From an uncultured Faecalibacterium sp. (GTDB lineage Bacteria; Bacillota; Clostridia; Oscillospirales; Ruminococcaceae): a stretch of 37,791 nucleotides of DNA. How positions within the stretch are numbered: position 1 is the first letter of the stretch; each line of letters begins with the position of its first letter. The stretch covers positions 1-37,791 of the forward strand of contig CALWZK010000017.1 of assembly GCA_944386015.1 (NCBI GenBank), written 5' to 3'. This document shows positions 15,538 to 22,257 of the stretch, piece by piece. The notes under the pieces were generated by a model. That model made no database searches and was not told the origin of the DNA. It worked only from the letters and a program-made list of their open reading frames with translations. Made by a program: the position numbers and the translations under genes.

Positions 15538-15783
15538 ATGAGTGAACCTACTGCTATCTTTTCGATCCACGATGAGAAGGACGAGCAGATCCGCGACATC
15601 TTGCAGCAGGTATATGCTGCCCTGAAAGAGAAAGGGTACAACCCGGTCAACCAGCTGGTGGGCTATATTTTGTCGGAAGACCCTACCTACATCACCACCC
15701 ACAACGGCGCCCGGTCTCTGATCCGCAAGGTGGATCGGGATGACCTGCTGCAGGCGCTGCTGCGCAATTATCTGGATGTCTGA
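15538..15783 (+). CDS. ireB: IreB-family regulatory phosphoprotein (UPF0297)
   Basis: An 81-residue protein of the UPF0297/DUF965 family: [40 protein letters not shown] and [17 protein letters not shown] are the hallmark stretches. In Enterococcus IreB is phosphorylated by the PASTA kinase IreK and tunes cephalosporin tolerance. The usual Firmicutes neighbours (ruvX, yrzB, alaS) are missing and it is transcribed alone. The ATG at 15538 is chosen over 15502 because the family starts just before this point and a GGAG-type site precedes it. Confidence 0.93.
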   Translation: MSEPTAIFSIHDEKDEQIRDILQQVYAALKEKGYNPVNQLVGYILSEDPTYITTHNGARSLIRKVDRDDLLQALLRNYLDV

Positions 15784-15797
15784 TTCCATCTGTTATG

Positions 15798-15830
15798 GCC
15801 CGCTGGCCCCGGAAGGGGCGGCGGGCTTTT
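15798..15830 (+). terminator. ireB terminator
   Basis: GCCCGCTGGCCCC (15798-15810), loop GGAA, GGGGCGGCGGGC (15815-15826), four T's. It abuts the 3' end of the convergent dus gene. Confidence 0.75.
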
Positions 15831-15836
15831 GTCTTC

Positions 15837-16772
15837 TCAGCGCAGGGGCAGGGTGAAGATCTGGTCCACCGTCACCTCGTATTCCCAGGGCTCCCGCAGC
15901 TTTCGCAGCTGCTTTTCCAGCTTTTCGGTGCCCGCAAAGAGGCCGATGCATTCGTGCCAGAACCCTTTCATCCGGCTGATGGCCGCCGTGGCGCTGCCGA
16001 AGGCGGCGGTGTAGCCGGTGTACAGTTCGGTGAGATAGCCCCGCAGCTCCTCTTTGGAGGGGGCGGCGCCGCCCCGGGCCATCCGGAACAGGGCGGGGTT
16101 GGCGATCAGGCCCCGGCCCGCCATCAGCCCCGCAAGGCCGGGCCAGGCGGCCTCCAGGGCGGTCAGGTCCTGGGGGGTGGTGATGTCGCCGTTGTAGCAG
16201 ACGGGGGCTTTGCAGGACGGCAGGGCGGCGGCAAAGGCGGCCCGGTCGGCCTGGCCCCGGTAGAGCTGGCGCATCACCCGGGGATGGATGATCAGCTCGG
16301 CCAGGGGATAGCGGTTGTAGACTTCCAGGATGGGGCCGAACTCCTCAGGGTCGGTGACCCCGATCCGGGTTTTCACCGAGATGGGCCCGCCGGCCTCATC
16401 GAACACGGTGTAGAGAAACCGGTCCAGAGCCCCCAGGTCCCGCAGCATCCCGGAGCCTTTGCCTTTGGCGGTGACGGTGCCGGAAGGGCAGCCCAGGTTC
16501 AGGTTCACCTCGGTGTAGCCCATCTCCCGCCGCAGCAGGCCGATCATCCAGGCGGCCAGGGAGCCGTCCCTGGCCAGCAGCTGGGGGATCACCGGGGCGC
16601 CGGGGTTGGCCTGGGGCGCCAGCTCGGCCATCTTTTTCTTGATGGGGACCCGGTTCTCGGGCGGGGAGATGAAGGGGGCGTAATAGCGGTCGGCCCCGCC
16701 GAAATAATGCTGATGGGCCTGCCGCCAGACCCGGTCGGTGAGGCCCTCCATGGGGGCTGCATCGTAGCGCAT
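15837..16772 (-). CDS. tRNA-dihydrouridine synthase family protein
   Basis: A 311-residue FMN-dependent TIM-barrel enzyme that reduces uridines in tRNA to dihydrouridine. RYDAAPMEGLTD is the family opening, NLNLGCPSGTVTAKGKGSGML contains the GCP motif with the catalytic Cys, and SVKTRIGV, LIIHPRVMRQLYRG, VCYNGDI and LMAGRGLIANPAL follow the Dus pattern. Start at 16772 with AAGGAG seven bases before; the frame extends 11 residues further. The subfamily (DusA, B or C-like) is unclear, as the GCP...TVTAKGKG spacing differs from DusB. Confidence 0.92.
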   Translation of the reverse strand: MRYDAAPMEGLTDRVWRQAHQHYFGGADRYYAPFISPPENRVPIKKKMAELAPQANPGAPVIPQLLARDGSLAAWMIGLLRREMGYTEVNLNLGCPSGTVTAKGKGSGMLRDLGALDRFLYTVFDEAGGPISVKTRIGVTDPEEFGPILEVYNRYPLAELIIHPRVMRQLYRGQADRAAFAAALPSCKAPVCYNGDITTPQDLTALEAAWPGLAGLMAGRGLIANPALFRMARGGAAPSKEELRGYLTELYTGYTAAFGSATAAISRMKGFWHECIGLFAGTEKLEKQLRKLREPWEYEVTVDQIFTLPLR

Positions 16773-16803
16773 AGATTGTCTCCTTGTGGTGTACTTCGAT
16801 GAC

Positions 16804-16833
16804 ACGATAGCATACCAAAAGCCCCTTTGTCAA
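16804..16833 (-). promoter_or_regulatory. dus promoter
   Basis: Read on the minus strand: TTGACA (16828-16833), 18 bases, TATCGT (16804-16809). It follows directly on the terminator of the upstream gene. Confidence 0.6.
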
Positions 16834-16838
16834 GGCGC

Positions 16839-16866
16839 AAAAAAGGCCCGCCCCGGCGGGCAGGCC
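16839..16866 (-). terminator. Terminator of the iron-sulfur flavoprotein gene
   Basis: On the minus strand GGCC-T-GCCCGCC folds onto GGCGGGCC and is followed by six T's (16839-16844). Confidence 0.8.
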
Positions 16867-16887
16867 CTGCAAAACCTATGGGGAGAA

Positions 16888-17505
16888 TCAGCGGATGAAG
16901 CTGGTGCGCTGGATGGGCTCGGTCTCGGGCAGGCCGAAGGTCTCCTTGCCCAGGGCGATGCTCTTGATCAGGAAAGCCATGTTCCGGGCCAGGGTCCGCA
17001 TGGTCTGCAGGCCCTCGGCGTCCTGGCTGGCCTCACCGGCGGCCCGGCCGTGGACGCTGTTCCAGTACTGGCTGGAGGCCACCGGCATCCCGGCGTCGGT
17101 GAAGTATTTGTTCAGCTCGTCAAAGGTGGAGGACAGGCCGCCCCGGCGGGCCACCACCACGCTGGCGCCCACCTTCATGGTTTTGCTGAAGTGGGTGCTG
17201 TAGAACAGACGGTCCAGGAAAGAGATCAGGGTGCCGTTGGCCGATGCATAGTACACCGGGGAGGCGATCACCAGGCCGTCGCAGGCCTCGAACTTGGGGG
17301 CCACCGCGTTGACGGCGTCGTCAAAGACGCACTTGCCCTGCTTGGCGCAGGTGCCGCAGGCGATGCAGCCCCGGATGGCCTGGTTGCCCACCTGGACGGT
17401 TTCCACTTCGATGCCTTCCTGGGCAAAGATCTTTTCCATCTCCTGCAGGGCGATGGATGTATTGCCGCCCACACGGGGGCTGCCGTTGATCATAAGAACT
17501 TTCAT
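16888..17505 (-). CDS. Iron-sulfur flavoprotein / NADPH-dependent FMN reductase family
   Basis: A 205-residue flavodoxin-fold protein. KVLMINGSPRVGGNT is the FMN phosphate loop, and CIACGTCAKQGKC gives C-x2-C-x2-C-x5-C, the compact 4Fe-4S motif of archaeal and clostridial Isf proteins. DGLVIASPVYYASANGTL is the second FMN-binding loop. Such proteins pass electrons or reduce quinones, nitro compounds or disulfides; the substrate is unknown. The ATG at 17505 has AGAGAGG eight bases upstream; a GTG three codons earlier overlaps that site and is less likely. It is divergent from a MATE exporter. Confidence 0.88.
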   Translation of the reverse strand: MKVLMINGSPRVGGNTSIALQEMEKIFAQEGIEVETVQVGNQAIRGCIACGTCAKQGKCVFDDAVNAVAPKFEACDGLVIASPVYYASANGTLISFLDRLFYSTHFSKTMKVGASVVVARRGGLSSTFDELNKYFTDAGMPVASSQYWNSVHGRAAGEASQDAEGLQTMRTLARNMAFLIKSIALGKETFGLPETEPIQRTSFIR

Positions 17506-17591
17506 GATGTGCACCTCTCTTGTTTTGATACAGTGTATGCGGCCGGGCGGGGCAAAAGCCAGGCCCCGGGCCGGGATAGCCTGTTTTTCCT

Positions 17592-17600
17592 ATTATAGCA
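17592..17600 (-). promoter_or_regulatory. Extended -10 promoter for the flavoprotein
   Basis: On the minus strand TGCTATAAT is an extended -10 with a perfect hexamer; no convincing -35 is seen. The leader is about 80 bases. Confidence 0.5.
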
Positions 17601-17647
17601 CGCCCCGGCGGGGAAAGAAAGCAGAGGGCTTTTCCGGGATTTGGAAC

Positions 17648-17676
17648 TTGACAACCGGTCAGGCGTATATTATAAT
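17648..17676 (+). promoter_or_regulatory. Perfect-consensus promoter of the first MATE gene
   Basis: TTGACA (17648-17653), 17 bases, TATAAT (17671-17676): exact consensus at both boxes and ideal spacing. TGAC-AACC-GGTCA at the -35 forms a partial palindrome that could be a repressor site. Confidence 0.85.
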
Positions 17677-17692
17677 ACCAGACGCGAAAGCT

Positions 17693-17741
17693 ATATCTTT
17701 GTCCTGTTTCTGATTCAAACAGGAAGGATATGGCTTTTTTT
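17693..17741 (+). terminator. Attenuator-like terminator in the MATE leader
   Basis: About 10 bases after the predicted start, ATATC + TCCTGTTT (17693-17709) pairs with AAACAGGA + GATAT (17717-17731) around a small internal loop, and seven T's follow (17735-17741). It stands between the promoter and the coding sequence, so it should cut expression unless read-through is induced. Confidence 0.7.
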
Positions 17742-17762
17742 GTGCGCTCGTATGCGAAATAG
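17730..17762 (+). CDS. Possible 10-codon leader peptide
   Basis: ATG at 17730, stop TAG at 17760-17762, peptide MAFFVRSYAK. AGGA (17721-17724) lies five bases before the ATG and is inside the 3' arm of the attenuator hairpin. Leader peptides of this size precede several ribosome-targeting resistance and efflux genes, but this one could be chance. Confidence 0.3.
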   Translation: MAFFVRSYAK

Positions 17763-17787
17763 AGAGGAAAGAAAGCAGAGGAAATCA

Positions 17788-19134
17788 ATGCAGCAGAACT
17801 TTATGAAAACAAGACCGGTCCTGCCGCTGGTACTATCCATGTCACTGCCCATGGTGCTGTCCATGCTGGTGTCGTCCTTGTACAACATCGTGGACAGCTA
17901 CTACGTAGCCCGGATCAGCGAAAGCGCCATGACGGCCCTTTCCCTGGTCTACCCGGTCCAGAATTTGATCAGCGCGGTGGCCATCGGCTTTGCGGTGGGG
18001 GCCAACGCCGTCATCTCCTTTTACCTGGGGGCCCAGGACAGCCGTAAGGTCACCGCAGCCGCCTCCCAGAGCATTCTGTGGAACAGCCTTCACGGCCTGG
18101 TGCTGACGGCGGTGTGCATCCCGATGATGCCCGCCTTTCTGGGAATGTTCACCGCCGACCAGGTGGTCATCGACCTGGGGGTGCGGTATTCCCGGATCGC
18201 CTTCGCCTTTTCGGTGGTGATTGCCGCCGCCATGTCGATGGAGAAAATCTGCCAGGCCACCGGCAAAATGATGATGACCATGGTGTGCATGCTGTCGGGC
18301 TGCGTCACCAACATTTTGCTGGACCCGGTGCTGATCTTCGGCTGGGGGCCCATCCCCGCCGTGGGGATTGAAGGGGCCGCCATCGCCACCGGCGTGGGCC
18401 AGGCCCTGAGCCTGGTGATCTACCTGGCCCTCTATGGAGCGGGGAAGATCCCGGTGAAACTCCGGTTTGACCGGGAAATCCTGGAGCTCTCCATCGCCCG
18501 GAAGATGTACGCCGTGGGAGTGCCGGCCGCCCTCAACATCGCCCTGCCCTCGGTGCTGATCTCCTGCCTCAACATCATCCTGGCGGCCTATGGGGAGCTG
18601 TATGTGCTGGTGCTGGGGGTGTACTACAAGCTCCAGACCTTCCTGTATCTGCCGGCCAGCGGCATTGTGCAGGGGATGCGGCCCATTGTGGGCTACAACT
18701 ATGGCGCCCGGGCATACGGCCGGGTGCGGAAGATTTTCTTCACAGGCCTGGCCCTGTCGGCAGGGATCATGGCGGTGGGCACGGTGCTCTGCTGGGCAGT
18801 GCCCGGCCAGCTGATCGGCCTGTTCTCCGCCAACGCCCAGACCATCCAGGCGGGCACCGCCGCCCTGCGGATCATCAGCCTGGGCTTCATCATCTCGGCG
18901 CTGTCGGTGATCGCCTGCGGCATGCTGGAAGGATTGGGGATGGGTTTCCCCTCCCTGGTGATCTCTCTGCTGCGGTATGTGCTGTGCATCATCCCGGCGG
19001 CCTTTGTGTTCAGCCGGCTGTGGGATGCAGCGGGGGTGTGGCACGCCTTCTGGGTCACCGAAGTGGTGGCCGCCGCGGTGAGCTGGCAGATCTGCTGCCG
19101 GAAGGTTTTTGCCCGGCGCCAGCAGGCCGAATGA
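17788..19134 (+). CDS. MATE-family efflux transporter (first)
   Basis: A 448-residue inner-membrane exporter with about 12 hydrophobic segments. PMVLSMLVSSLYNIVDSYYVA is the typical MATE TM1, with AVGANAVISFYLGA, ILLDPVLIFGW and the second-half repeat QTFLYLPASGIVQGMRPIVGYNYGAR. MATE proteins extrude cationic drugs, flavins or other small molecules with Na+ or H+. Start at 17788 with AGAGGA upstream; in-frame codons reaching back to 17641 lie before the promoter's -10 and are not translated. Substrate unknown. The strong promoter followed by an attenuator suggests inducible production. Confidence 0.9.
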   Translation: MQQNFMKTRPVLPLVLSMSLPMVLSMLVSSLYNIVDSYYVARISESAMTALSLVYPVQNLISAVAIGFAVGANAVISFYLGAQDSRKVTAAASQSILWNSLHGLVLTAVCIPMMPAFLGMFTADQVVIDLGVRYSRIAFAFSVVIAAAMSMEKICQATGKMMMTMVCMLSGCVTNILLDPVLIFGWGPIPAVGIEGAAIATGVGQALSLVIYLALYGAGKIPVKLRFDREILELSIARKMYAVGVPAALNIALPSVLISCLNIILAAYGELYVLVLGVYYKLQTFLYLPASGIVQGMRPIVGYNYGARAYGRVRKIFFTGLALSAGIMAVGTVLCWAVPGQLIGLFSANAQTIQAGTAALRIISLGFIISALSVIACGMLEGLGMGFPSLVISLLRYVLCIIPAAFVFSRLWDAAGVWHAFWVTEVVAAAVSWQICCRKVFARRQQAE

Positions 19135-19137
19135 CAT

Positions 19138-19176
19138 AGAAAAAAGAGCGGACCCTGCGGGGCCCGCCCTTTTTTC
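19138..19176 (+). terminator. Bidirectional terminator between MATE and hydrolase genes
   Basis: A's, GAGCGGACCC, loop TGC, GGGGCCCGCCC, then six T's: an imperfect hairpin with A's on one flank and T's on the other between convergent genes. Confidence 0.7.
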
Positions 19177-19179
19177 ACA

Positions 19180-20172
19180 TCAGCCCAGATACTTGTGGAA
19201 AAATGCGGTGATGTGGCCGAAGGGGATGATGTCCTTCTGATCGTACAGATCGGTGTGGACCGCCCCCGGGATGATCATCAGTTCCTTGTTGCCGGGGCAG
19301 GGGTTGCCCTCCATCATGGCGGCGAAGGCGTCCCGGCTCATGTAGCAGGAATGGGCTTTCTCGCCGTGGACCACCAGCACCGCGCTGCGGATCTCGCTGG
19401 TGTACTGGAGGATGGGCTGGTTCAGGAAGGAGATGCAGCCGGTGACGTTCCAGCCCCCGTTGGAGTTGAGGGACCGGGGATGATAGCCCCGGGGGGTCTT
19501 GTAGTAGGCGTAGTAATCCTTCACAAAGAAGGGGGCGTCTTCGGGCAGGGGGTCCACCACGCCGCCCCCCAGGGCATAGCTGCCGCTGCGGTAGTCGGCG
19601 GTGCGCTGGGCGCTGAGGGCTTCCCGCTTGGCGTGGCGGGCCTCCTCGCTGTCCTCGGCGTCAAAATAGCCCTTGGCGTTGATCCGGCTCATGTCGTACA
19701 TGGTGGAGGCTACCGTGGCCTTGACCCGGGTGTCAATGGCGGCGGTGTTCAGGGCCAGGCCGCCCCAGCCGCAGATGCCGATGATGCCGATCTTGTCGGG
19801 GTCCACCTTGTCCTGCACCGACAAAAAGTCCACCGCCGCCTGGAAGTCCTCGGTGTTGATGTCGGGGGAGGCCATGTACCGGGGCTGGCCGCCGCTCTCG
19901 CCGGTGAAGGAAGGGTCAAAGGCCAGGGTCAAAAAGCCCTGCTCGGCCATGGTCTGGGCATACAGCCCCGAGGCCTGTTCCTTGACGGCGCCGAAGGGGC
20001 CGCAGACGGCGATGGCGGGCAGTCTGCCGGCGGCCCCTTTGGGCTGGTACAGGTCGGCGGCCAGGGTGATGCCATAACGGTTGTGGAAGGTCACCTTCCA
20101 GTGATCCACCTTGTCACTCTGGGGGAAAGTCTTGTCCCATTCCTGGGTCAGGTGCAGCGTTTCCTGGGTCAT
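19180..20172 (-). CDS. Alpha/beta hydrolase with cysteine in the nucleophile elbow
   Basis: A 330-residue cytoplasmic alpha/beta hydrolase of the dienelactone hydrolase/YcjY-like group. The oxyanion region is ADLYQPKGAAGRLPAIAV and the elbow is GICGWGG, with Cys where most esterases have Ser. The later VLVVHGEKAHS and PGAVHTDLYD supply the acidic and His parts of a triad. Members with GxCxGG elbows are widespread in this group and their substrates are mostly unknown. Start at 20172 with GGAGG upstream. It lies 20 bases after a small helical-protein gene and is divergent from a LysR gene, so probably one LysR-controlled operon. Confidence 0.82.
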   Translation of the reverse strand: MTQETLHLTQEWDKTFPQSDKVDHWKVTFHNRYGITLAADLYQPKGAAGRLPAIAVCGPFGAVKEQASGLYAQTMAEQGFLTLAFDPSFTGESGGQPRYMASPDINTEDFQAAVDFLSVQDKVDPDKIGIIGICGWGGLALNTAAIDTRVKATVASTMYDMSRINAKGYFDAEDSEEARHAKREALSAQRTADYRSGSYALGGGVVDPLPEDAPFFVKDYYAYYKTPRGYHPRSLNSNGGWNVTGCISFLNQPILQYTSEIRSAVLVVHGEKAHSCYMSRDAFAAMMEGNPCPGNKELMIIPGAVHTDLYDQKDIIPFGHITAFFHKYLG

Positions 20173-20192
20173 ATTGAAAACCTCCGTTTCTG

Positions 20193-20435
20193 TTATGGGT
20201 TGGCGTCCTGCTGATGCATCAGATAGAGCAGATGATCCAGGCAGTCGATTTTGTATTCCACGCAGTGGAGCGCCTGGAGCAGGGCTGCTTTGTGCCGGGC
20301 CAGCATCCGGTATTGCTCACAGCGGCGGCGGGCCTGTTCCAGCTCCAGAAACCGGGCGATCTGGGCGGAATCGCAGCCCGCGTCGGACAGGTTCCGGCGC
20401 AGCCGGAACGCCTGTTCCTCCGAGAGACCTTCCAT
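20193..20435 (-). CDS. Small helical protein of unknown function
   Basis: Eighty residues, all predicted helix: LSEEQAFRLRRNLSDAGCDSAQ, then a long amphipathic stretch ending CVEYKIDCLDHLLYLMHQQ. No signal, membrane segment or known motif. Small proteins of similar pattern occur next to hydrolases and regulators in related gut bacteria (recollection, not checked). AGGAGG lies eight bases before the ATG at 20435; an in-frame GTG three codons earlier overlaps that site. First gene of the operon with the hydrolase. Its function is not recognised. Confidence 0.7.
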   Translation of the reverse strand: MEGLSEEQAFRLRRNLSDAGCDSAQIARFLELEQARRRCEQYRMLARHKAALLQALHCVEYKIDCLDHLLYLMHQQDANP

Positions 20436-20475
20436 CTCTCCCACCTCCTCCGGGCCGGGTTTGTCTCTGTCTGTA

Positions 20476-20514
20476 TTGTAGGCCCGCCGGGGTCAAATAG
20501 CAAATACCTGGTTT
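20476..20514 (-). promoter_or_regulatory. Hydrolase operon promoter with upstream 13-bp motif
   Basis: Minus strand: TTGCTA (20499-20504), 17 bases, TACAAT (20476-20481). Directly upstream, overlapping the -35 by three bases, is the motif that reads CAAATACCTGGTT on the plus strand (20502-20514). The same motif in the same register precedes the ECF gene at 22211-22223. Confidence 0.6.
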
Positions 20515-20530
20515 TTATTCCGAGAAATGC

Positions 20531-20560
20531 TTGGCAGGCATGGCAGAAAAGGTGTATACT
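20531..20560 (+). promoter_or_regulatory. lysR promoter
   Basis: TTGGCA (20531-20536), 18 bases, TATACT (20555-20560), divergent from the hydrolase promoter with about 30 bases between their -35 boxes. Confidence 0.6.
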
Positions 20561-20615
20561 GAAACCACAACATCATGGGGAAAGGAGGCAGCAGGCCGCA
20601 GCCTGCGAACGCGGG

Positions 20616-21527
20616 ATGGAGGTACGGACACTGCGCTATTTTCTGGCGGTGGCCCGGGAGGGCAGCATCACCCGGGCGGCCAACTTTCTGCATCTGACCC
20701 AGCCAACTCTGTCGCGGCAGATGCAGGACCTGGAACAGGAGCTGGGCCGCCAGCTGCTGGTCCGCAAAAGCCACCGGGTGGATCTGACCACCGAAGGGGT
20801 GCTGCTCCGCAAGCGGGCGGAGGAAATCGTGGCCATGGTGGACAAGACCGAGGCCGAGTTCATCGCCCTGGAGGACACCGTCAGCGGGGACATCTACATC
20901 GGCAGCGGCGAGACCCGGGCCCTGTGCCCCATTGCGGGGCTGATCCGGCAGCTGCGGGAGGAGTGCCCCGGCATCCGCTACCACCTGTACAGCGGCAACG
21001 CCCAGGACGTCACCGACCGGCTGGACAAGGGCCTGCTGGACTTCGGCATCCTGATCCAGCCGGCGGACATCGCCAAATACGACGGCCTCAGCCTGCCGGC
21101 CAAGGATGTCTGGGGGGTGCTGATGCGGCGGGACAGTCCCCTGGCCCAAAAGGAGCGGATTGAGCGGGCCGACCTGATGGGCCTGCCCCTGATCTGCTCC
21201 CGCCAGGTCATCTCCCCCCACCCGGGAGAGAATGCCTTTGCCGACTGGTTTGGTGAAGACTTCGGCAAGCTGGACATCGCGGTGAACTACAACCTGGTGT
21301 ACAATGCGGCCCTGTTGGTGGAGGCAGGGGTGGGCTATGCCATCACCCTGGACGGCCTGGCCAACACCTCCGAGGGCAGCAGCCTCTGCTTCAAGCCCCT
21401 GTGGCCCCGGCTGGAATCGGGGCTGGACATTGTCTGGAAAAAATACCAGGTCTTTTCTCCGGCGGCCGAGCTGTTTTTGTCCCGGCTGCGGGAGATGATC
21501 CAGCGCCATAACCAAAACGAGCAATGA
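20616..21527 (+). CDS. LysR-family transcriptional regulator
   Basis: A 303-residue LTTR. The N-terminal winged HTH (MEVRTLRYFLAVAREGSITRAANFLHLTQPTLSRQMQDLE, about 1-60) matches the family closely; residues 90-300 are the two-lobe effector domain (GDIYIGSGETRALCPIAGLIRQ, DFGILIQPAD, WGVLMRRDSPLA). The ATG at 20616 is fixed by the HTH; the long frame upstream crosses the divergent promoter. LTTRs usually control the divergent gene, here the small protein and hydrolase, and often themselves. The effector is unknown. Confidence 0.94.
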   Translation: MEVRTLRYFLAVAREGSITRAANFLHLTQPTLSRQMQDLEQELGRQLLVRKSHRVDLTTEGVLLRKRAEEIVAMVDKTEAEFIALEDTVSGDIYIGSGETRALCPIAGLIRQLREECPGIRYHLYSGNAQDVTDRLDKGLLDFGILIQPADIAKYDGLSLPAKDVWGVLMRRDSPLAQKERIERADLMGLPLICSRQVISPHPGENAFADWFGEDFGKLDIAVNYNLVYNAALLVEAGVGYAITLDGLANTSEGSSLCFKPLWPRLESGLDIVWKKYQVFSPAAELFLSRLREMIQRHNQNEQ

Positions 21528-21567
21528 AAAAACCGGAGTCTCTCTGTTGGGGAGAGGCTCCGGTTTT
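21527..21567 (+). terminator. Bidirectional terminator between lysR and the ECF gene
   Basis: AAAAAACCGGAGTCTCTC pairs with GGAGAGGCTCCGGTTTTT with one mismatch; A's and T's on opposite flanks serve both convergent genes. Confidence 0.88.
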
Positions 21568-21581
21568 TGTTGTGCAAAGGG

Positions 21582-22148
21582 TCAGCGGGCGGCGGAAGCC
21601 GACTTCTCGCTCTGGCGGAAAGGCACCAGGCCGGTGCGGTTGAGGGCTACCATCACAGCCGGGATCAGGATCAGCTGGACGATGATGCCGGGGATGGCGT
21701 TGAAGAAGGCGCTGGCCAGGAAGACCTGCATGGTCAAAGCGCTGCCGGTCAGCCCCAGCAGGATGGCCTGCACCACGCCCCACACAATGCGGCCTGCCAC
21801 CATGGCGCCGATCAGGCAGCGGTAAAGGGCCCGGATGCACTGCCAGCGGGACAGGGTGTTGTACAGCAGCCCGGCCATCAGGCCATAGGTCATCAGCTCA
21901 AAGGCCATGGAGAGGGCGGTGGGGAACAGGGGCGGCATCCCAAAGAGGACCGACCGCAGCAGGGGCACCACAAAGCCCACCGCAGCGCCGTACTGCCAGC
22001 CGCAGATCAGGCCGCACAGCAGCACAGGAATGTGCATGGGCAGCAGCATGCTGCCAACCTGGGGGATCTGCCCGGTGAAGAAAGGCAGCACCAGGCCGAG
22101 AGCCAGGAAAAGCGCGGACAGGGTCAGGGTTCTCAGATGTTTGTTCAC
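21582..22148 (-). CDS. ECF transporter S component (substrate unknown)
   Basis: A 188-residue membrane protein with six hydrophobic segments, the usual size and shape of an ECF-type vitamin-capture subunit (PF12822-like). LGLVLPFFTGQIPQVGSM, LLPMHIPVLLCGLICGWQYG and LLFGMPP-like text match a common but uncharacterised clostridial group. It binds a vitamin or related small molecule and shares EcfA/A'/T modules encoded elsewhere; none is in this window. The start is a GTG at 22148 with AAGGAG eight bases upstream. It has its own promoter. Confidence 0.82.
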   Translation of the reverse strand: MNKHLRTLTLSALFLALGLVLPFFTGQIPQVGSMLLPMHIPVLLCGLICGWQYGAAVGFVVPLLRSVLFGMPPLFPTALSMAFELMTYGLMAGLLYNTLSRWQCIRALYRCLIGAMVAGRIVWGVVQAILLGLTGSALTMQVFLASAFFNAIPGIIVQLILIPAVMVALNRTGLVPFRQSEKSASAAR

Positions 22149-22184
22149 GTTACGATCTCCTTTTTGGATGATTTCCGTACTTTT

Positions 22185-22223
22185 ACTATAACATAAGAAC
22201 TGGAAAATCACAAATACCCGGTT
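22185..22223 (-). promoter_or_regulatory. ECF gene promoter with the shared 13-bp motif
   Basis: Minus strand: TTGTGA (22208-22213), 17 bases, TATAGT (22185-22190). CAAATACCCGGTT (plus-strand reading, 22211-22223) overlaps the -35 by three bases exactly as at the hydrolase promoter. Confidence 0.6.
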
Positions 22224-22257
22224 GGAATGGCCTTTTATATCATTTTGGTATGACGGC

